Source: JAOAGA01 sp964540515
GTDB lineage: Bacteria > CALINM01
Direction: 5' to 3'
Assembly (NCBI GenBank): GCA_964540515.1
Contig: CAZIMS010000001.1
Span: 186,001 to 250,000 of the forward strand
Length of the DNA: 64,000 nt
Position 1 is the stretch's first letter; every line of letters starts with the position of its first letter. The notes under the pieces are model-generated. The model was not told the origin of the DNA. It saw only the letters and a list, made by a program, of their open reading frames with translations, and ran no database searches. The position numbers and the translations under genes were made by a program. Of this stretch, positions 18,105 through 26,693 are shown one piece after another.

Positions 18105-19544
18105 ACGAAGTTTAAAGATTTCATATCACTTAAAGATAACTATAAGATTAAGGTTAGCGTCAAAGAGTCATTAGCTGACCTTGATACCCCCCTTTCGTGC
18201 TATAAAAAAATCTCCCAAAAATACAAAAATAGTCCCTGTTTTTTACTTGAAAGTGTCGAGAGTAAAGACAGACTGGGAAGGTACTCAATTATTGGCTTTA
18301 ACTCTTTTCTCACCTTTAAAAGTCTGGGAAAAAGGGTTATATTAGAGGGCCTTATCTCCGATGATTTTATATCTACCAACCCCTTTGAAGATTTGAGAAG
18401 CATTCTTAAATCCTTTTCTTTAACAGATGTTCCTCTTAATATACGTTTCCCTGGTGGTGCTGTAGGCTACATAGGATATGACACTATAAGATTTTTTGAG
18501 AAAATACCTGATATAAAACCTAAAAATCTTGGTATCTACGATATGTTTTTTATCTTTCCTGAAAACCTTATAATCTTTGATAATTTTACCCATAAGATGT
18601 ACATAATTGTTTTATCCCCCTATGAAACTAAAAATGAATCAGATTCAGACATCCTAAGACTTCTGAGAAGCCCTATGAGACAAAGAGGGTCTTCTAAGTT
18701 TTCCTTTGAGGAGCTAAAAAGTAACTTTACAAAGGAGCTTTTTCAGGAAAAGGTATCTAAAGCAAAAGAGTATATATGCAATGGAGATATTATTCAGGTA
18801 GTTTTATCTCAAAGATTTAATGTAAAAGCAGAGGTGAACTCTTTAGATTTATACAGAGCCTTAAGAGTTATAAACCCTTCGCCATATATGTTTTATCTTG
18901 ATTTTAATGACTACTCTCTCATAGGCTCTTCTCCTGAGATATTGGTTAGATTAGAAAACGGCATTGTTGAAGTTAGGCCTATAGCGGGCACAAGAAAGAG
19001 AGGAGAAACAGAGGAAGAAGACAAAAGATTAGAAGAAGAGCTTATATCGGACACAAAAGAGATAGCGGAACATATAATGCTTGTTGATTTAGGCAGAAAC
19101 GATGTAGGGAGGATAGCCAAGATTGGTACAGTTACTGTACCAGACTTAATGACAATAGAACGTTACTCCCATGTTATGCATATAGTTTCATCCGTCAAAG
19201 GTGTTATTAAAGAGGGGGTTGATGCCTTTGATGTCTTTAAAGCTACCTTTCCAGCAGGTACAGTAACTGGAGCCCCAAAGATTCGTGCAATGGAGATAAT
19301 TGAAGAGTTAGAGCCTGAAAAAAGAGAGTTTTATGCTGGAGGAGTTGGCTATTTTGGTTATAACGGTAATATGGATTTTTGTATCACCATAAGGACTATG
19401 TTAAAAAAGAGAGACAACATATATATACAGGCAGGTGCCGGTGTTGTTGCTGACTCAGTACCAGAAAATGAGTATTACGAAACAATAAATAAGGCTAAGG
19501 CTCTTTTCAAATCCTTAACAGATTTAAAACAGATTATTGAGTAG
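18105..19544 (+). CDS. trpE: Anthranilate synthase component I, with non-canonical start
   Basis: About 479 residues from 18105. The reading frame is open from 18090 and keeps TrpE homology (ESLADLDTPLSCYKKIS, LLESVESKDRLGRYSIIG) well ahead of the first in-frame ATG at 18393, so the protein must start near 18105. There is no ATG, GTG or TTG there. The codon 5 nt after the AGGGGG ribosome site is ACG. Later motifs are intact: GDIIQVVLSQRF, PSPYMFYLDF, GSSPEILVRLE, PIAGTRKRG, the catalytic LVDLGRNDVGR and FPAGTVTGAPKIRAMEII. It makes anthranilate from chorismate with TrpG. Confidence 0.93.
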   Translation, partial: TKFKDFISLKDNYKIKVSVKESLADLDTPLSCYKKISQKYKNSPCFLLESVESKDRLGRYSIIGFNSFLTFKSLGKRVILEGLISDDFISTNPFEDLRSILKSFSLTDVPLNIRFPGGAVGYIGYDTIRFFEKIPDIKPKNLGIYDMFFIFPENLIIFDNFTHKMYIIVLSPYETKNESDSDILRLLRSPMRQRGSSKFSFEELKSNFTKELFQEKVSKAKEYICNGDIIQVVLSQRFNVKAEVNSLDLYRALRVINPSPYMFYLDFNDYSLIGSSPEILVRLENGIVEVRPIAGTRKRGETEEEDKRLEEELISDTKEIAEHIMLVDLGRNDVGRIAKIGTVTVPDLMTIERYSHVMHIVSSVKGVIKEGVDAFDVFKATFPAGTVTGAPKIRAMEIIEELEPEKREFYAGGVGYFGYNGNMDFCITIRTMLKKRDNIYIQAGAGVVADSVPENEYYETINKAKALFKSLTDLKQIIE

Positions 19545-19553
19545 AGGATTTAT

Positions 19554-20147
19554 ATGTTAATAATGATTGATAATTATGACTCTTTTACCTATAACCTCGT
19601 TCAGTACTTCGGTGAGTTAGGAGTAGAGGTCGTAGTATTTAGAAACGATGAGATAACTACTAAAGAGATAGAGGGCTTAAAACCAAAGGAGATAGTTATC
19701 TCACCAGGCCCATGTAGTCCTAAAGAGGCAGGTATATCTGTTGAGGTCATTAAACATTTTGCTGGCCGCGTACCTCTACTTGGTGTATGCTTAGGACATC
19801 AATCCATAGGCTATGCCTTTGGGGGTGAGATTATTAAAGCTAAATGCCTTATGCACGGTAAGACATCCCTTATCTTTCATGATGGTAAAAGTATCTTTAA
19901 AAAGGTAGAAAACCCCTTTGAAGCAACAAGATATCACTCTTTAGCCGTAAAAAAAGAGACTCTTATAGGAGATTTTGAGATATCGGCATGGACAGTTGAT
20001 GGAGAGATTATGGGACTTCGTCATAAAAAACTTTTCATAGAGGGTGTTCAGTTTCATCCTGAATCTATTCTTACAAGAGAGGGGAAAAAGATACTAAAAA
20101 ATTTCTTAGACCTTTCAAAAAAATTCTGGGAGGAGAAAGGTGATTAA
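19554..20147 (+). CDS. trpG: Anthranilate synthase component II (glutamine amidotransferase)
   Basis: 197-residue class I glutamine amidotransferase: DNYDSFTYNLVQYF at the N-terminus, PGPCSPKEAGIS, nucleophile C79 in GVCLGHQSIGYAFGG, and the His/Glu pair in VQFHPES. It supplies ammonia to TrpE. It lies 9 bp after trpE and its end overlaps the trpD start. Confidence 0.96.
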   Translation: MLIMIDNYDSFTYNLVQYFGELGVEVVVFRNDEITTKEIEGLKPKEIVISPGPCSPKEAGISVEVIKHFAGRVPLLGVCLGHQSIGYAFGGEIIKAKCLMHGKTSLIFHDGKSIFKKVENPFEATRYHSLAVKKETLIGDFEISAWTVDGEIMGLRHKKLFIEGVQFHPESILTREGKKILKNFLDLSKKFWEEKGD

Positions 20148-21195
20148 AGAGGCTATACACAAAGTGGTTGATAAAATAGACTTAGAAGAAATAGAAATGA
20201 TTGAAGTAATGAACGAGATTATGACTGGTGATGCCACTCCAGCACAGATTGGGGCTTTCATCACAGCATTAAGGATGAAAGGAGAGACTGTAGACGAGAT
20301 AGTTGGTGCTGCTAAGGTGATGAGAGAGAAGGCGCTCAAAATACCTGTTGATGATGTAGAAGTAGACCTTGATAGAGACGACATAAATATTGATAGGGAA
20401 ACTATCCTTGATACCTGCGGTACTGGAGGGGATGGCACTTTAACTTTCAATGTATCAACAGCAACTGCCTTTGTAGTAGCTTCTGCAGGTATTAGGGTTG
20501 CAAAACACGGCAATAGATCTGTCTCAAGCATCTGCGGAAGTGCCGATGTTTTAAAAGAGCTTGGCGTAAACATTGAAGCAAGTCCAGAAGTTGTTGCAAG
20601 ATGCATCAAAAAGGTAGGTATCGGCTTTCTTTTTGCCCCAACCTTTCATGGTGCCATGAAAAATGCCATTGGCCCAAGAAGAGAGATTGGGATAAGAACA
20701 ATTTTTAATATCTTAGGACCTCTTACAAACCCAGCAGGTGCTAAATACCAGCTCTTAGGTGTATACAGAGAAGAGCTCTGTGATATTCTTGCCCATGTAC
20801 TATTTAGACTTGGTGCAAAAAGGGCAATGGTAGTACATGGCCTTGATGGTATGGATGAGATCACTGTTACTAAAGATACAAAAGTTTCTGAAGTATTTGA
20901 TGGGAAGATAAAAAGTTATTATATTAATCCAACCCACTTTAGTCTACCAATTTATGATTTTAAAGAGTTAAAGGGAGGTTCTGCGGAAGATAACGCAAGA
21001 ATCATAAAAGATATCTTCGAAGGTAAGGAAAAAGGGGCAAAAAGGGCTATTGTCTTAATGAATGCTGGTGCTGCTTTATACATATCAGGCAGAGCAAAGA
21101 CTATCAAAGAAGGAATAACTATAGCTGAAGAACTTATAGACTCAAAAAAAGTTTTACAAACTCTTGAAAATTTAGTAAGGGAAAGCAATCAATGA
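20140..21195 (+). CDS. trpD: Anthranilate phosphoribosyltransferase
   Basis: 351 residues. The phosphoribosyl pyrophosphate site reads DTCGTGGDGTLTFNVST, with KHGNRSVSS and NILGPLTNPAGA following. It transfers phosphoribose to anthranilate. GTG start at 20140 with GGAGGAGAAAG upstream, inside the end of trpG, so the two are translationally coupled. Confidence 0.97.
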   Translation: MIKEAIHKVVDKIDLEEIEMIEVMNEIMTGDATPAQIGAFITALRMKGETVDEIVGAAKVMREKALKIPVDDVEVDLDRDDINIDRETILDTCGTGGDGTLTFNVSTATAFVVASAGIRVAKHGNRSVSSICGSADVLKELGVNIEASPEVVARCIKKVGIGFLFAPTFHGAMKNAIGPRREIGIRTIFNILGPLTNPAGAKYQLLGVYREELCDILAHVLFRLGAKRAMVVHGLDGMDEITVTKDTKVSEVFDGKIKSYYINPTHFSLPIYDFKELKGGSAEDNARIIKDIFEGKEKGAKRAIVLMNAGAALYISGRAKTIKEGITIAEELIDSKKVLQTLENLVRESNQ

Positions 21196-21971
21196 GTTTT
21201 CTTACGGATATTGTAGGAGAAAAAAGGTTTTTCTTAAAGGAAAAAAAAATCAAGATTCCCCTTTTAGAGCTTAAAAAAAGAGGTTTTGCAGAGAAAAGAG
21301 AGTTCTATGAGATATTTAAAGAAAGGTCTCTTAACAAAACAAGAATTATAGCCGAAGTCAAAAAGGCTTCCCCCTTAAAAGGTCTTTTGAGAGAAGATTT
21401 TGACCCCCTAAAGATTGCAAAAATTTATGAAAATAATGGGGCCTGCGCTATCTCAGTTATCACGGAGGAAAAATTTTTTCAAGGGTCTCTTAACTTTTTA
21501 AAAGAAATAAGAAAATCTGTTAATCTTCCCCTTCTAAGAAAGGATTTTATTATTGATGAATATGAGATATTTGAAGCAAAAGTATATGGTGCCGATGCCA
21601 TACTTTTTATAGCAGAGATACTTGAGAGAGGACAAATTAAAGACTATCTTGAGTTAGCAAAGGAGCTAAAAATAGATGTGCTCTTAGAAGTGCACTCTCT
21701 TAAAGCCTACGATAAGGTCTCAGACTTAACTGGCTATCTCTTAGGTATAAACAATAGGGATCTTAATACTTTAAAGATTGATGTTAATTATGCTCTAGAG
21801 ATCATTAAGTTTCTACCAAAAGAGTTGCCGGTGATAGTAGAAAGTGGTATTGATAATAGAGAAATCATTGAAAGATATTTGCAGGTAGGTGCATGTGGTT
21901 TTCTTATAGGCACTTCTCTAATCAAGGCAGATGATATAGGAAAAAAACTTAGAGAACTTCTTGTTCTATGA
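21192..21971 (+). CDS. trpC: Indole-3-glycerol phosphate synthase
   Basis: 259-residue TIM barrel with IAEVKKASPLKG, ISVITEEKFFQGSL, LLRKDFIIDEYE, LLGINNRDLNTL and VESGIDNR, the usual TrpC motifs. It closes the indole ring. Its ATG overlaps the trpD stop (ATGA). Confidence 0.97.
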   Translation: MSFLTDIVGEKRFFLKEKKIKIPLLELKKRGFAEKREFYEIFKERSLNKTRIIAEVKKASPLKGLLREDFDPLKIAKIYENNGACAISVITEEKFFQGSLNFLKEIRKSVNLPLLRKDFIIDEYEIFEAKVYGADAILFIAEILERGQIKDYLELAKELKIDVLLEVHSLKAYDKVSDLTGYLLGINNRDLNTLKIDVNYALEIIKFLPKELPVIVESGIDNREIIERYLQVGACGFLIGTSLIKADDIGKKLRELLVL

Positions 21972-22579
21972 TTAGGGTAAAGGTCTGTGGTATAACAAAT
22001 TTAAAAGATGCCTTGCTTGTCTCTGAGTTAGGGGCTTCTGCAGTTGGCTTTATATTTTACAAAGGCAGCAAGAGATATATTGAGCCAGTAAGGGCAAAAA
22101 AGATTATAGAAGATTTGCCACCTTTTATTGTAAAGGTAGGCGTATTTGTTAATGAAAAAGAAGAAGATGTGCTTAAAATTATAGAAAACTGCAATATAGA
22201 TAGAGTACAAATTTTAGATGATAACTTTAAAACTTATGAAAAAATCCCCCCAGAGAGGGTAATAAGAGCTATTAGAGTAAAAGATGTATCTGATATCGAC
22301 ATTGCTAATAATAGTCCCTATTTTCCTCTTCTTGATAAGTATTCCGAGAAGTACTACGGAGGGACAGGAGAAGCCTTTGATTGGCAGCTGTTGAACAAAA
22401 TGAACAGAAAGTATATACTTGCAGGAGGAATAAACATTAATAATTTGGCAACTGCTTTAAGCTATAAACCCTATGGGATTGATGTCTCTTCTGGGATTGA
22501 AAAAGAACCCGGATTAAAGGATGCCGATAAGGTGCATAGGTTTTTTAATCTTCTTAGCGAGCTAATAAGAGTTGTCTAA
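21968..22579 (+). CDS. trpF: Phosphoribosylanthranilate isomerase
   Basis: 203 residues starting RVKVCGITNLKDAL with the catalytic cysteine, then GFIFYKGSKRYI, VGVFVNE and the phosphate site AGGININN...GIDVSSGIE. It isomerises phosphoribosylanthranilate. The start overlaps the trpC stop by 4 bp (ATGA). Confidence 0.96.
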   Translation: MIRVKVCGITNLKDALLVSELGASAVGFIFYKGSKRYIEPVRAKKIIEDLPPFIVKVGVFVNEKEEDVLKIIENCNIDRVQILDDNFKTYEKIPPERVIRAIRVKDVSDIDIANNSPYFPLLDKYSEKYYGGTGEAFDWQLLNKMNRKYILAGGININNLATALSYKPYGIDVSSGIEKEPGLKDADKVHRFFNLLSELIRVV

Positions 22580-22602
22580 ACTGAATTTTTAAGGAGTTTA
22601 TT

Positions 22603-23784
22603 TTGAAATACCTACCGGACGAGAGAGGATATTTTGGTAAATTTGGAGGACGTTTTGTTCCTGAGACCCTAATGCCAGCTATATATGAGTTGGAGAAGGC
22701 TTTTTACTCCATTATAAGAGATAAAAAATTTCAGAAAGAGTTTAGATATTATCTTTCTCAGTTTGTTGGCAGACCAACTCCACTATACTTTGCAAGGCGA
22801 TTATCACAAAGATTAGGTGTTAAAATCTACTTAAAAAGGGAAGATCTTTGTCATACAGGTGCCCATAAGATTAATAATGCCTTAGGCCAATGTCTACTTG
22901 CCCAAAAAATGGGAAAAGAAAGGATTATAGCAGAAACTGGAGCAGGTCAACACGGAGTTGCTACTGCTACCGCCTCAGCTCTTTTAGGACTAAAATGTAG
23001 AATTTATATGGGCGAAGAAGATACAAAAAGGCAGGCCCTAAATGTTTTTAGGATGAGGCTTTTAGGAGCTGAAGTATGTCCTGTCTATTCTGGCAGTAAA
23101 ACACTAAAAGATGCAATTAATGAAGCCTTAAGAGACTGGGTTACTAATGTTTCCAATACCCATTATATCATTGGAACTGTCTTTGGACCTCACCCCTATC
23201 CAGAGATGGTAAGAGAGTTTCAATCAGTAATAGGCATTGAAACTTCCAGACAGATAAAAAAATGTGAGGGGAGACTCCCTGATTATATCGTTGCCTGTGT
23301 TGGTGGTGGTAGTAACGCTATGGGGATATTTTATCCATTCTTAAAGGAAAAATCCGTAAAGCTTATCGGCGTTGAAGCAGGTGGTCTTGGTGTTGAGACA
23401 GGAAAACATGCAGCAAGATTTAGTGGCGGTAGTATAGGGATATTTCAAGGAACCAAAAGCTATCTTTTACAAGATGAGAATGGACAGATTTTAACGACCC
23501 ACTCAGTATCGGCAGGCTTAGATTATGCCAGTGTGGGTCCTGAACATTCACATCTTTTTGAGACCGGAAGAGCAGAATATACCTATGCAACAGATGAAGA
23601 GGCCCTTTTTGCTTTTAAGCTCCTCTCTGATACGGAAGGTATTATACCAGCCTTAGAAAGTAGCCATGCTATTGCATATGTTGTTAAAAATGCAACCAAC
23701 TTAAAAGATAAGCTTGTAGTTGTAAACCTCTCAGGAAGAGGTGATAAAGACGTATCCTATGTAAGTGAGCTATTAAATGAATAA
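22603..23784 (+). CDS. trpB: Tryptophan synthase beta subunit
   Basis: 393 residues of the TrpB1 type: GRPTPLYFARRLS, the PLP lysine in HTGAHKINNALGQ, ETGAGQHGVATATASALLGL, and GGGSNAMG binding the cofactor phosphate. It joins indole and serine. TTG start at 22603 with AAGGAG 6 nt upstream. The 23-bp gap after trpF is the largest in the operon. Confidence 0.97.
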   Translation: MKYLPDERGYFGKFGGRFVPETLMPAIYELEKAFYSIIRDKKFQKEFRYYLSQFVGRPTPLYFARRLSQRLGVKIYLKREDLCHTGAHKINNALGQCLLAQKMGKERIIAETGAGQHGVATATASALLGLKCRIYMGEEDTKRQALNVFRMRLLGAEVCPVYSGSKTLKDAINEALRDWVTNVSNTHYIIGTVFGPHPYPEMVREFQSVIGIETSRQIKKCEGRLPDYIVACVGGGSNAMGIFYPFLKEKSVKLIGVEAGGLGVETGKHAARFSGGSIGIFQGTKSYLLQDENGQILTTHSVSAGLDYASVGPEHSHLFETGRAEYTYATDEEALFAFKLLSDTEGIIPALESSHAIAYVVKNATNLKDKLVVVNLSGRGDKDVSYVSELLNE

Positions 23785-24580
23785 CATTGAAATTGTTTTT
23801 AAAAATTTAGCAAAAATCAAAAAAAAGGCCTTCATTCCATATATAACTGCAGGAGACTATGGTTTAGAAAGGACCTATGAGGCATTAAAATTTTTTTCTG
23901 ATGAAGGGGCAGACATAATTGAGTTAGGTGTTCCTTTTTCAGATCCTATGGCAGATGGAGAGGTTATCCAAAGGGCAATGGAAAGGGCTCTCTTGGCAAA
24001 AACAAGTTTAAGAGATGTCTTATCATTAGTAAAAAGGTTTAAAGAAAACTACTCAACACCGATTATACTTATGGGTTATTATAACCCCTTTTACAAGTAT
24101 GGTCTTGAAAATTTTGCTAAAGATGCTTCCTCATCTGGCGTAGATGGTATCTTAACAGTAGATTTGCCACCTGAAGAGGCAAGAGAGTTTGTCTCAACTC
24201 TAAAAAAACACAAGATTCTTCCTATCTTCTTGGCAACTCCTACGAGCGATATAAAAAGACTTATAAAAATTAAAAATTTTGCGAAGGGCTTCATCTATTT
24301 CGTCTCAGTTACAGGAGTTACAGGGGAAAGAGCTGATTTGTCTGATCAATTATCCAATAACCTATCTCTTGTAAAAAAAACCATAGGTTTACCAGTAGTT
24401 TTAGGGTTCGGTATCTCATCTCCTGATATTATTAAGAAGTTCTACAAATTTGCTGATGGCTTTGTTGTAGGAAGTGCTTTAGTAAAAAGATGGGAAAATT
24501 ATAACGCAACTGGTGATTTTACAGATTTTAGTAATTTTTTCAAATCAATGGTTGAGAGTTGTTACGCTAAAATACCTTAA
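23777..24580 (+). CDS. trpA: Tryptophan synthase alpha subunit
   Basis: 267-residue TIM barrel: FIPYITAGD, the catalytic glutamate in IELGVPFSDPMADG, ILMGYYNPFYKYG, GILTVDLPPEE and VTGVTGER. It cleaves indole-glycerol phosphate and channels indole to TrpB. It overlaps trpB by 8 bp and closes the operon. Confidence 0.97.
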   Translation: MNNIEIVFKNLAKIKKKAFIPYITAGDYGLERTYEALKFFSDEGADIIELGVPFSDPMADGEVIQRAMERALLAKTSLRDVLSLVKRFKENYSTPIILMGYYNPFYKYGLENFAKDASSSGVDGILTVDLPPEEAREFVSTLKKHKILPIFLATPTSDIKRLIKIKNFAKGFIYFVSVTGVTGERADLSDQLSNNLSLVKKTIGLPVVLGFGISSPDIIKKFYKFADGFVVGSALVKRWENYNATGDFTDFSNFFKSMVESCYAKIP

Positions 24581-24582
24581 GA

Positions 24583-24602
24583 TCAGTTTTATTTTAAACT
24601 GA
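24583..24602 (+). terminator. Hairpin after trpA, weak terminator candidate
   Basis: Perfect 7-bp stem TCAGTTT/AAACTGA with the loop TATTTT, 2 bp after the trpA stop. No T-run follows, so termination may be leaky into the downstream MBL gene. Confidence 0.4.
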
Positions 24603-24642
24603 GATATACCTACTCCTCTCAACTTATTAATTAGGGGGTTTT

Positions 24643-25413
24643 ATGCAAATAGAGGTCTTAGGCTGTTTTGGTGGAGTTGACCCCAAGCACAATCCTGTCA
24701 CATTAATGCTTGACGAGAAGATATTATTAGATGCAGGATCTGTTGTGTCTATCCTACCTTTAGAAAGGCAGAAAAAGATTAACTCAATATTACTTACTCA
24801 TTCTCATCTAGACCATATTAAGGACCTATGTTTCTTGGCAGATAATTTTGTAATGATGGGGAAAGGTCCTATAAATGTTTATGGCACTAAAGAAGTGCTT
24901 GATATGCTTAAGAAAAATGTCATGAATAATAAGATCTGGCCAGATTTTTTTGAGATAAAGGGAAAAAAAGGCAAAACTGTGCTTACATTAAACCCTATAG
25001 AAAAGGGTGATGTTGTAACTATCAATGGTAAATATACGGTAGAAGCATTGCAGACAAATCATTCTGTCTCCTCTTCAGGCTACTTAATAGGATGTGGAGA
25101 TAAATATATCGCCTATACTGGAGATACTGGACCATGCCCAGCTCTATGGAAAAGACTTAACGATGTAAAAAATTTGAAGGCTCTATTTATAGAAACATCT
25201 TTTCCAAGCCAAAATAAAGAATTGGCTTTAATTACAGGACATTTAACACCATCACTTTTAATGAGCGAGCTTGAGAATTTTAACAACAAAAAGACAAAAA
25301 TATATATTTTTCACATTAAACCCCCCTTTCTTGAACAGATAAAAGCAGAGTTCTGCCAGTTACAAAATAAAAGTATTTATATATTAGATGATGGACATAA
25401 AATTAGAATATAA
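24643..25413 (+). CDS. Metallo-beta-lactamase-fold hydrolase, class II cyclic-nucleotide phosphodiesterase-like
   Basis: 256 residues. The metal motif THSHLDHIKDL lies at 52-62; AYTGDTGP supplies the bridging aspartate and IFHIKPPF a late histidine. The start IEVLGCFGG...NPVTLMLDEKILLDAGS and the HSHLDHIKDL wording resemble class II cAMP phosphodiesterases. Degradation of a 3',5'-cyclic nucleotide is the best guess; the MBL fold also serves many other hydrolases. A strong AGGGGG site precedes the ATG. folC follows after 14 bp. Confidence 0.7.
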   Translation: MQIEVLGCFGGVDPKHNPVTLMLDEKILLDAGSVVSILPLERQKKINSILLTHSHLDHIKDLCFLADNFVMMGKGPINVYGTKEVLDMLKKNVMNNKIWPDFFEIKGKKGKTVLTLNPIEKGDVVTINGKYTVEALQTNHSVSSSGYLIGCGDKYIAYTGDTGPCPALWKRLNDVKNLKALFIETSFPSQNKELALITGHLTPSLLMSELENFNNKKTKIYIFHIKPPFLEQIKAEFCQLQNKSIYILDDGHKIRI

Positions 25414-25427
25414 TAACTTTACAAGCT

Positions 25428-26693
25428 ATGAAAAGTGATGTCTTTAGCTATCTTTATGGTTTAGAAAAGTACGGTATTCTTTTAGGTTTAGAAAATATAG
25501 AGATATTATTATCTCTTCTTGGTAACCCTGAAAAAAAGATTAAAACTATTCACATAGTGGGCACCAATGGAAAAGGTTCAACGGCATCTTTTCTTTCTAA
25601 TATCCTTTTATCAGCAGGATATAAGGTTGGTGTCTACACATCTCCTCATCTTATAAAATTCAACGAACGAATTAAAATAAACAAAAGATTTATCTCAGAT
25701 AAAGATATAGAACGCATCGCCTTTGATATAAAAGGAAGAATTGAAAAATCTCCTCACAAAGATAGACCCTATACTTTCTTTGAGGTAACTACAGCCCTTG
25801 CCTTTCAGTATTTTTATGATAAAGGAGTTGATATAGCGGTTATTGAGGCTGGTTTAGGGGGCAGGCTTGATGCAACAAATGTACTAAATCCTCTTGTTAC
25901 AATAATTACAAATGTTGGATTGGAACATAAAGAATTTTTAGGTGATACCCTTGAAAAAATAGCCTTTGAGAAAGGCTCTGTTATCAAAAAGGATGTGCCT
26001 GCAGTAACAGCCGTTACAGAAGAGAGTCCCTTAGAAGTTATAACTACCATAGCCAGAGATAGACAGGCACCTCTTTATGTTTTAGGTAGAGATTTTAATT
26101 ATCGTAGAAAGAGTCTTTTTGATTATGATTACAGAGGTATTAAAAATAACTATAGTAACCTTAAACTTAAAAATCTTGTAGGTATTAACCAGTTTATGAA
26201 CTCTACTTTAGCCCTTGCCTCAGTTGAGTTATTAAAAACAAAGGGTTTTAAAATCTCAACGGATGCTGTAAGGGAGGGTATAGCAAATGCTAAATGGGAG
26301 GGGCGCTTTGAGATTATAAAAAAAAGGCCTCTATTTATAATCGATGGTGCCCACAATCCTCACGGCATCAAGGCCTTGATAGATAATTTGAAAAACTTTT
26401 ATCCTAACAAGAAGTTTAATTTTATTTTAAATATATTAAAAGATAAAGATATTAATGAGATGATAGACAGTATCAAGCCCTACTCTCAATACATATATCT
26501 TACTCCAAACAAAAACGAAAGGTCCTATTCTGCTGATGAGTTAAGAAAAGGTTTTTCAAAAAGAGAGAATTTTTTTGTTTTTGATGATATACCCTCTGCA
26601 ATTCAAAAAGCCCTTTCAGAAAATACGCCTACTGTCTTTACAGGCTCTTTATATGGGATTGGAGAAGCAAAGGAATACCTCTCAAAATGTTAA
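25428..26693 (+). CDS. folC: Folylpolyglutamate / dihydrofolate synthase
   Basis: 421 residues of the Mur-ligase fold: P-loop GTNGKGSTASF (45-55), TSPHLIKFNERI, the omega-loop region EAGLGGRLDATNV, then NVGLEHKEFLG, and IDGAHNPHG in the C-terminal domain. It adds glutamates to folates, and probably to dihydropteroate. No clear ribosome site is present, so translation may rely on coupling with the upstream gene. Its end overlaps lptD by 7 bp. Confidence 0.93.
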   Translation: MKSDVFSYLYGLEKYGILLGLENIEILLSLLGNPEKKIKTIHIVGTNGKGSTASFLSNILLSAGYKVGVYTSPHLIKFNERIKINKRFISDKDIERIAFDIKGRIEKSPHKDRPYTFFEVTTALAFQYFYDKGVDIAVIEAGLGGRLDATNVLNPLVTIITNVGLEHKEFLGDTLEKIAFEKGSVIKKDVPAVTAVTEESPLEVITTIARDRQAPLYVLGRDFNYRRKSLFDYDYRGIKNNYSNLKLKNLVGINQFMNSTLALASVELLKTKGFKISTDAVREGIANAKWEGRFEIIKKRPLFIIDGAHNPHGIKALIDNLKNFYPNKKFNFILNILKDKDINEMIDSIKPYSQYIYLTPNKNERSYSADELRKGFSKRENFFVFDDIPSAIQKALSENTPTVFTGSLYGIGEAKEYLSKC

